Assembly (NCBI GenBank): GCA_026014605.1
Contig: JAOZIC010000072.1
Span: 1 to 19,699 of the forward strand
Reading direction: 5' to 3'
Length of the DNA stretch: 19,699 nt
From: Candidatus Bathyarchaeota archaeon
GTDB lineage: Archaea > Thermoproteota > Bathyarchaeia > Bathyarchaeales > Bathyarchaeaceae
Shown: in pieces, positions 15,412-19,699 of the stretch
Position numbering within the stretch: the stretch's first letter is position 1
Layout: every line of letters starts with the position of its first letter
Translations under genes and position numbers: made by a program
Notes under the pieces: model-generated
What the model was told of the DNA's origin: nothing
Databases searched by the model: none
What the model saw: the letters and a program-made list of their open reading frames with translations, nothing else

Positions 15412-15759
15412 TTGGATTTCGGCTCTGGAAACGGCGACGTCTACAACATGTTTGAAGCTGTGGTTGATGTTGTTCACGGGAAAAAGCAACAAAAACTAAA
15501 GTTTGCCAAATGTGGTAGATGTGGACGTTACAACACGTTCAGGCCGAAATCTACGGGCTTGCAACAAACAGCGCTTTACTGCAACCACTGTGGTGCAATC
15601 ATTTCTTTTGGCACAAACGGAAAAGACGAAGAAATCGGTGAGTTAGCCGAAATATTTTGCGAGAACTGTGAAGACGACTGCCGAAAGTGTCAAATCAACA
15701 AAATCGCAAACGAAGAAACATTCAAAAAACGGCGCAAAAAGCGGTCTAACACGAAGTAG
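15412..15759 (+). CDS. Small zinc-ribbon protein with basic C-terminal tail
   Basis: A 115-residue protein with a TTG start. It has a four-cysteine zinc ribbon, CGRC (about 34-37) and CNHC (about 57-60), and a second cluster CENCEDDCRKC near residue 80-90, so one or two zinc sites are possible. The tail FKKRRKKRSNTK is strongly basic and could contact nucleic acid. I recognise no named family. A GGAG lies about fifteen bases before the TTG and a TATA-like CTTAAATTAA near 15358, giving a leader of about 25 bases; an ATG at 15439 is an alternative start with no ribosome-binding site. Zinc ribbon plus basic tail suggests RNA or DNA binding, as inference only. Confidence 0.65.
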   Translation: MDFGSGNGDVYNMFEAVVDVVHGKKQQKLKFAKCGRCGRYNTFRPKSTGLQQTALYCNHCGAIISFGTNGKDEEIGELAEIFCENCEDDCRKCQINKIANEETFKKRRKKRSNTK

Positions 15760-15780
15760 TTACGCTTTATAGAAAACTAA

Positions 15781-15830
15781 TTTTTCAAAAAACAGTTGGT
15801 TAAAAAAAGAAAAAATAAAGAAGAAAGGTG
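15781..15830 (-). terminator. T-rich terminator of the OB-fold protein gene
   Basis: On the minus strand the stop codon is followed by CCTTTCTTCTTTATTTTTTC and further T-runs before reaching the convergent zinc-ribbon gene. A stretch of oligo-T of this kind is the standard archaeal termination signal. Confidence 0.5.
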
Positions 15831-15831
15831 G

Positions 15832-16323
15832 TTAGTACCTTCTTCGTTGGTATCCGCCGCCGCCACTGCCGCCTCTACCGCCGCCGTAGCCGCCGCGACC
15901 GCCGCCGCCTCTACCACCGTATCTGTTGAAACGTCGTTCTTGTTCGTAGCGTTTGTCAGAAAGGTTGTTTTCTGTGTTGACTTCTTCTATTGGGGAATCT
16001 TCTACTAGTTCGTAGCTGCCATATTTGCCTATGTTTAGGCGCATGTTTCCTCTAAAGAGGTTAATGTAACCGTTATTGATGCTTAGTGTGGCTCCGTCTG
16101 CTATTGCGTCGATTTTGTCATCCCAAAGGGTCATGTATAAACATCCTGTTTCGTCGCCAACTAGGGCATCTGAAACACGGCGTACAGAATAATCTCGTCC
16201 AGTGACGCTTCTGACTTCACCCTTAGAAACTACTTTCACTATGGTGTTGACGCCTCTAGATTGTGGGGTCAACGTTTCAACTTTTACTAGCTCTTCATTT
16301 TCAGATGGTTCTTCACCTGACAT
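15832..16323 (-). CDS. Single-OB-fold ssDNA-binding protein with RGG tail (SOSS-B/archaeal SSB-like)
   Basis: A 163-residue protein. Residues about 10-108 form one OB fold of the RPA/hSSB1 type: VKVETLTPQSRGVNTIVKVV, GEVRSV...YSVRRVSDALVGDETGCLYMTLWDDKID and INNGYINLFRGNMRLNIGKYGSYE. The aromatic and basic positions on strands 3-5 that hold single-stranded nucleic acid are present. After an acidic linker (SPIEEVNTENN) the tail (about 124-163) is almost only Gly, Arg and Tyr with repeated RGG. Crenarchaeal SSB ends in a flexible tail for partner binding; the RGG tail here may instead bind RNA or promote condensation. It is monocistronic, divergent from rtcB, with its own TATA box. The extremely GC-rich tail codons contrast with the rest of the gene. 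Confidence 0.85.
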   Translation of the reverse strand: MSGEEPSENEELVKVETLTPQSRGVNTIVKVVSKGEVRSVTGRDYSVRRVSDALVGDETGCLYMTLWDDKIDAIADGATLSINNGYINLFRGNMRLNIGKYGSYELVEDSPIEEVNTENNLSDKRYEQERRFNRYGGRGGGGRGGYGGGRGGSGGGGYQRRRY

Positions 16324-16365
16324 TTCATCTACATCCGATTATCATGGTCATTGCTTAGAGCGCTT

Positions 16366-16373
16366 CTTAAATA
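16366..16373 (-). promoter_or_regulatory. TATA box of the OB-fold protein gene
   Basis: The minus strand reads ATATTTAAG, a good TATA box, about 43 bases before the ATG at 16323; transcription should begin near 16341. Confidence 0.55.
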
Positions 16374-16472
16374 TTGTGGTAATACCCAAAAGCGCAAAAA
16401 GTGTCAAAACATGAGAAAATACATTGAAAAACTAAGAAAATCAATTCCAGACACGCCCATGTTCAGTTACAA

Positions 16473-16480
16473 TTTATAAG
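16473..16480 (+). promoter_or_regulatory. TATA box of rtcB
   Basis: TTTATAAG lies 36-43 bases before the ATG at 16516. Transcription from about 16503 gives a 13-base leader that carries AAAGGTGAT, a strong ribosome-binding site. Confidence 0.65.
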
Positions 16481-16515
16481 TTTCCCGCCGATAGTGAGTA
16501 CCGAAAGGTGATTTT

Positions 16516-18000
16516 ATGAGCAGGCACAGAAACTTCCGAGAGCAACCGCCATCGGTTCCCATCGAAAAAATCGACGATTACACTTGGAGAATACCAAAAA
16601 GCTACAAACCAGGCATGAGGGTTCCGGGAATAGTCTTTGCCGACGAGCAGCTCATACAAAAAATCAGGCTTGACAGAACACTTGACCAGTGCGCAAACGT
16701 TGCTCACCTTCCAGGGATTTACAATCACGCAATCGTGTTGCCCGATGGACATGAAGGGTATGGTTTTCCGATTGGTGGTGTCGCCGCAACAGATTATGAA
16801 CAAGGAGTAATTAGCCCCGGAGGAGTAGGCTACGACATCAACTGTGGAGTCCGCCTGTTAACCACTAATCTTTCTGAAAGTGATATCAGACCGCGTCTTG
16901 CTGCACTTACTTCTCAAATTTTTAAGAACGTACCCAGCGGTTTGGGTAGCAGCCGTAAAGACTTTCGTTTGAATTTACACGAACTAGAACAGTTGATTAC
17001 AGAAGGCGTTTCTTGGGCAGTGGAAAAAGGTCTTGGGCGCCCCGAAGATATCGAACACTGTGAAGAAAAAGGCTGCATGAAAGGTGCAAACCCTGATAAG
17101 GTGTCGTCCAAAGCTAAACAAAGAGGACTTCCTCAGAGTGGAACTTTGGGTTCGGGTAACCACTTTTTGGAGATTGGAAAAGTAGACAAGATTCTCGACA
17201 AAAAAGCAGCCAAAACCTGTGGAGTCACCCATGAAGGACAGGTTACGGTTTTGATTCACTGTGGTTCGCGTGGGTTGGGTCATCAAACGTGTTCAGATTA
17301 TTTGCGTGTTATGGAGCGTGCGGTTGAAAAGTATAAAATTTCGATTCCAGACCGTGAGCTTGCATGTGCACCTGCTTCCAGTCAGGAAGCTCAGGACTAT
17401 TACGAGGCTATGGCGTGTGCGGTTAACTACGCGTTTGTTAACCGTCAGGTTATTACTCATTGGGTGCGCCAAAGTTTTGAAGAGGTTCTAAAGAAGCCGT
17501 CTGAAGATTTAGGTTTAGATTTGGTTTACGACGTTGCCCACAACATCGCCAAAGTTGAAGAACATAACATAAACGGAAAACAGACCAAAGTTTGGACTCA
17601 CAGAAAAGGTGCAACACGGTGTTTTCCTCCAGACCACAAAGATGTTCCAGCAGACTACCGAAGCATTGGTCAGCCTGTGATTATTCCAGGAAGCATGGGT
17701 ACCAGCAGTTGGTTGTTGGTTGGCACACACAAGGCGATGAAGCTTTCGTTTGGTTCTACTGCTCATGGTGCTGGGCGTATGCTTAGCCGCTCTGCTGCGA
17801 AACGTAGGTTCTGGGGCAGCGACGTAAAACAGGAACTTGAAGGCAGAGGCATAGTTGTACGAGCCGCAAGCCCCGTTATTTTGGCTGAAGAGGCAGACCC
17901 TGCATACAAGAACGTTGACAGAGTTGTAGAAGTAAGCCACAACGCGGGTATCGCCACAAAGGTTGCGCGGTTGGTTCCGTTAGGTGTCGTAAAAGGTTAA
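16516..18000 (+). CDS. rtcB: RNA-splicing ligase RtcB (tRNA ligase)
   Basis: A 494-residue, full-length RtcB. The enzyme joins RNA ends carrying 2',3'-cyclic phosphate or 3'-phosphate to 5'-OH using GTP and Mn2+, mainly sealing tRNA halves after intron removal. The known metal and guanylylation residues are in place: Asp107 and Cys110 (GYDINCGVR), Asn215-His216 (GSGNHF), His248 (LIHCGSRG), His342 (DVAHN) and the guanylate-accepting His417 (GSTAHGAG). Sequence is uninterrupted: the intein sometimes found in archaeal RtcB is absent. Archease, its usual activator, is not in the window. The start is fixed by GGTGAT. The stop codon overlaps that of the convergent DNA glycosylase gene. Confidence 0.97.
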   Translation: MSRHRNFREQPPSVPIEKIDDYTWRIPKSYKPGMRVPGIVFADEQLIQKIRLDRTLDQCANVAHLPGIYNHAIVLPDGHEGYGFPIGGVAATDYEQGVISPGGVGYDINCGVRLLTTNLSESDIRPRLAALTSQIFKNVPSGLGSSRKDFRLNLHELEQLITEGVSWAVEKGLGRPEDIEHCEEKGCMKGANPDKVSSKAKQRGLPQSGTLGSGNHFLEIGKVDKILDKKAAKTCGVTHEGQVTVLIHCGSRGLGHQTCSDYLRVMERAVEKYKISIPDRELACAPASSQEAQDYYEAMACAVNYAFVNRQVITHWVRQSFEEVLKKPSEDLGLDLVYDVAHNIAKVEEHNINGKQTKVWTHRKGATRCFPPDHKDVPADYRSIGQPVIIPGSMGTSSWLLVGTHKAMKLSFGSTAHGAGRMLSRSAAKRRFWGSDVKQELEGRGIVVRAASPVILAEEADPAYKNVDRVVEVSHNAGIATKVARLVPLGVVKG

Positions 18001-18887
18001 CGTTGCTGGGTTCGCAGGTAATGGAACAGGTATTCCTGAGCATAGCCTGCGTAGTTGCCAAAATATTCTCTAGCAAAAGAACCAATTGCAGAATACTCTT
18101 TTGGAGTAAGTGAGCCCTTGGCTGAGATTCGGTGTATAAACACGGAATCAAAATGGTTTGCGTACAGGTTTGTTGCTGCGCGTTTCATCCACACATCTAT
18201 GGGGAATGCTTCAAGTTTGTCCAAAGAAAACAACAAAACGCAGTCAGCAACTTTATGTCCTACACCCGGTAATGCCAAGAGTTCTTTTTTGGCGTCTTGG
18301 TAAGGTAGTTGTTTCAAATGTTCTAACGACAGTTCTCCGCTGTCTACCAGCTTTGCGGTTTCCAAAACACGTTCGGCTCTAAAGCCTAAGCCGCATCTTC
18401 GCAGTGCCTCAGAACCAGCTTTTGCTAACTTGTCTGGGTTTGGAAATGTGTAGAAGTCTTTGTCGTCGAATCTGAGTTTGTTTCCGAAGCAGTTGGAGAT
18501 GTTTGATATCATTGTTTTGATTGCTGGGATGCTCTTGTATGTGGCGCAGATGTATGAAATCAGGCATTCCCATGGTTGTTGGCGGATTAGTCGTAGTCCA
18601 CAGAACTTGTTGATTGCTTGGTTGATGTGTTGGTCTGTGTTTATTTGCGAAAAAATCTCTGGTAAGTTGTCGTCCAATCTCAGGTAGTTTTCGATGAATT
18701 CTTGGTTTTTTGGTTCGGGAAAAAACTCTACAGACAAACTTTCGGTGTTTTGTTTGATTTTGATTACCGTGTCTGCGACTACGCCGTACCACCAGTCGCC
18801 ATGTTTTGTCCAGCGGAATAGTTGTCCGCAGTCAAGTGTGTGTTCTAAGCTGAATGGAACTGTTGAGTTGTTCAGCTTTATTTCCAT
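17997..18887 (-). CDS. 8-oxoguanine DNA glycosylase, OGG1/AlkA-like
   Basis: A 296-residue bifunctional glycosylase of the HhH-GPD superfamily. The N-terminal domain has HTLDCGQLFRW, the counterpart of the CGQsFRW motif of eukaryotic OGG1. The helix-hairpin-helix is LLALPGVGHKVADCVLLFSL, with the Schiff-base lysine at Lys212, and the catalytic aspartate is Asp231 in FPIDVWMKR. QPWECLISYICATYKSIPAI is the characteristic OGG1/AlkA helix pair. It excises 8-oxoguanine and nicks the strand by a lyase step. The gene follows the metallo-beta-lactamase hydrolase by 21 bases with GAGG seven bases from the ATG, so they share a transcript. It ends on the TAA shared with rtcB in the opposite direction. 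Confidence 0.92.
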   Translation of the reverse strand: MEIKLNNSTVPFSLEHTLDCGQLFRWTKHGDWWYGVVADTVIKIKQNTESLSVEFFPEPKNQEFIENYLRLDDNLPEIFSQINTDQHINQAINKFCGLRLIRQQPWECLISYICATYKSIPAIKTMISNISNCFGNKLRFDDKDFYTFPNPDKLAKAGSEALRRCGLGFRAERVLETAKLVDSGELSLEHLKQLPYQDAKKELLALPGVGHKVADCVLLFSLDKLEAFPIDVWMKRAATNLYANHFDSVFIHRISAKGSLTPKEYSAIGSFAREYFGNYAGYAQEYLFHYLRTQQR

Positions 18888-18908
18888 GGTTGGTCCTCGG
18901 CATCTTGT

Positions 18909-19490
18909 TTAGCTTTGCAGAAACGGGTTGTACTTTTTTTCGTTGCCTATGGTTGAGGCTGATTCGTGTCCGGGGTATACTGTGAAGTTGTCTGGAAGAA
19001 CCATCAACTTTGTTTTGATAGAATTGATGATGTCGTGGAATGAGCCGCCTGCAAAGTCTGTTCTGCCAATTGAGCCCGCGAAAAGGGTGTCGCCTGTGAA
19101 GACGTAGCTTTCTCCTAGCAGGGATATTCCGTCTGGTGTGTGTCCGGGGGTGTATAATACTGCGAGTTTGATGTTGCCGATGGTGATGACGTCTCCGTCT
19201 TTTACTGTTTTGTCGGCTGGGACGTGTTCAAAGTTGTTTTCGTGAATCAGCACCTGTGCGTTTGTTGTTTTTTTGATAACGGTATTGCCTGACCTGTGGT
19301 CGGGGTGGCCGTGGGTGTTGATTATGTATTTTACTTGCAGACCGTTCTGTTTTATGTAACCTAGAATCTGTTCTGCTTCGTCTTCAATTTCGATTCCGGG
19401 GTCGATTACAGCTGCTTGTTTGGTTTGTTCACAGCTTAATACATAACAGTTAGTGGACAACCAGCCTACCTTGAAACGCTTTAACTGCAT
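18909..19490 (-). CDS. Metallo-beta-lactamase-fold hydrolase (glyoxalase II-like)
   Basis: A 193-residue protein with the full metal-binding set of the glyoxalase II subfamily: THGHPDH at His60, His62, Asp64, His65, then His117 (TPGHTPDG), Asp134 (FTGDTLFAGSIGR) and His175 (VYPGHES). The length and TDFAGGS-type loop match the small hydroxyacylglutathione-hydrolase-like proteins widespread in archaea, whose true substrate (thioesters, persulfides or others) is usually unknown. I chose the ATG at 19490, nine bases after GAGG; TTG 19505 would add five residues. It heads a two-gene transcript with the OGG1-like glycosylase, driven by a TATA box at 19547-19554. Confidence 0.9.
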   Translation of the reverse strand: MQLKRFKVGWLSTNCYVLSCEQTKQAAVIDPGIEIEDEAEQILGYIKQNGLQVKYIINTHGHPDHRSGNTVIKKTTNAQVLIHENNFEHVPADKTVKDGDVITIGNIKLAVLYTPGHTPDGISLLGESYVFTGDTLFAGSIGRTDFAGGSFHDIINSIKTKLMVLPDNFTVYPGHESASTIGNEKKYNPFLQS

Positions 19491-19546
19491 ACCAGATTTC
19501 CTCAACTAAGTTTATGTAAACAACTCCTATGCCAAAGGTAAACAAA

Positions 19547-19554
19547 CTATAAAA
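19547..19554 (-). promoter_or_regulatory. TATA box of the hydrolase-glycosylase operon
   Basis: The minus strand reads TTTTTATAGTTTG about 60 bases before the ATG at 19490, predicting a start near 19522 and a leader of about 30 bases. Confidence 0.55.
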
Positions 19555-19573
19555 ACTAATCAAAAAACCAAGA

Positions 19574-19612
19574 TGCGGTAACGAACTTGTGAAATTGTGG
19601 TAACAAACTTTT
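19574..19612. repeat. Twin direct repeats in the divergent promoter region
   Basis: TGCGGTAACGAACTTGT (19574-19590) recurs as TGTGGTAACAAACTTTT (19596-19612), 14 of 17 bases identical and 22 bases apart, about two helical turns. They lie between the TATA box of the hydrolase operon and the start of the next rightward gene, a place fitting a regulator bound as two side-by-side dimers. Confidence 0.4.
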
Positions 19613-19676
19613 TTGTTGTCTGGAATTTTCGAAAAAAAGACTGTTTTCAACAATGCACTGTTATTAGACTACTAAT

Positions 19677-19699
19677 ATGCCGCAAGGATGTGTGAAAAA
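19677..19699 (+). CDS. Possible 5' end of a rightward gene, cut by the window edge
   Basis: An ATG opens a frame (MPQGCVK) that continues to the edge. It is far too short to assign. Support comes from a 44-base upstream block that is 35/44 identical to the block ending at the ATG at 2489 on the other strand, with similarity ending at the ATG, and from the twin repeats further upstream. No Shine-Dalgarno site is visible, so it would be leaderless or nearly so. Confidence 0.25.

Noticed and set aside
16516..18000. Intein within RtcB
   Set aside because: RtcB is a frequent intein site in archaea, but the active-site blocks run on without insertion and the length of 494 residues is normal for a family member without one.
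1..19699. CRISPR array, transposase, integrase or prophage genes
   Set aside because: No array of equal repeats and spacers and no recombinase or structural phage protein was seen. The only repeats are single pairs listed above.

Overview
The window looks like a piece of an archaeal chromosome, most likely a mesophilic TACK-lineage archaeon such as a Bathyarchaeia member; the lineage is an inference. In its favour are AT-rich TATA-like boxes about 25-35 bases before many genes, Shine-Dalgarno sites of the GGTGAT/GGAG type, frequent GTG and TTG starts, an RPA/SOSS-B-like single-OB-fold protein, an RtcB RNA ligase, an archaeal-type cobinamide amidohydrolase (CbiZ) and PadR control of an ABC exporter. 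I found no tRNA, rRNA, CRISPR array, transposase or phage gene.

Layout. 1-3014 (all minus strand): the 5' end of a secreted PQQ-type beta-propeller protein cut by the window edge; a membrane-anchored transglutaminase-like protein; cbiZ; a gene-poor stretch (2175-2540) holding a long GC-rich hairpin and an AT-rich inverted repeat; and a DUF2299-like protein. 3111-5480 (plus): proB-proA, the first two steps of proline synthesis from glutamate. 5559-6348 (minus): a four-cluster [4Fe-4S] electron carrier followed by a small charged protein. 6565-13064 (plus): a four-gene operon of a PadR regulator, a 1117-residue FtsX/MacB-type permease, a LolD/MacB-type ATPase, and a second ATPase with an unusual N-terminal extension of about 380 residues. 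13073-15262: two divergent family 2 glycosyltransferases. 15412-18000: a zinc-ribbon protein, an OB-fold single-strand-binding protein with an RGG tail, and RtcB. 17997-19490 (minus): a metallo-beta-lactamase-fold hydrolase and an OGG1-type DNA glycosylase. At the right edge the first codons of another possible gene are visible.

How the parts work together. The PadR-permease-ATPase-ATPase cluster is a self-contained, probably PadR-repressed export or envelope-remodelling machine. Two copies of TCACTGGTGA sit near its predicted transcription start and over its ribosome-binding site. ProB and ProA form a translationally spaced pair. RtcB, the SSB-like protein and the OGG1-like glycosylase place RNA- and DNA-repair functions side by side, although only the hydrolase and the glycosylase share an apparent transcript.

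The least explained signals are non-coding: the 18-bp hairpin at 2269-2349, a 44-base block (35 identities) shared by the leader at 2487-2530 (minus) and the leader at 19636-19679 (plus), twin direct repeats at 19574-19612, and the N-terminal extension of the second ATPase.
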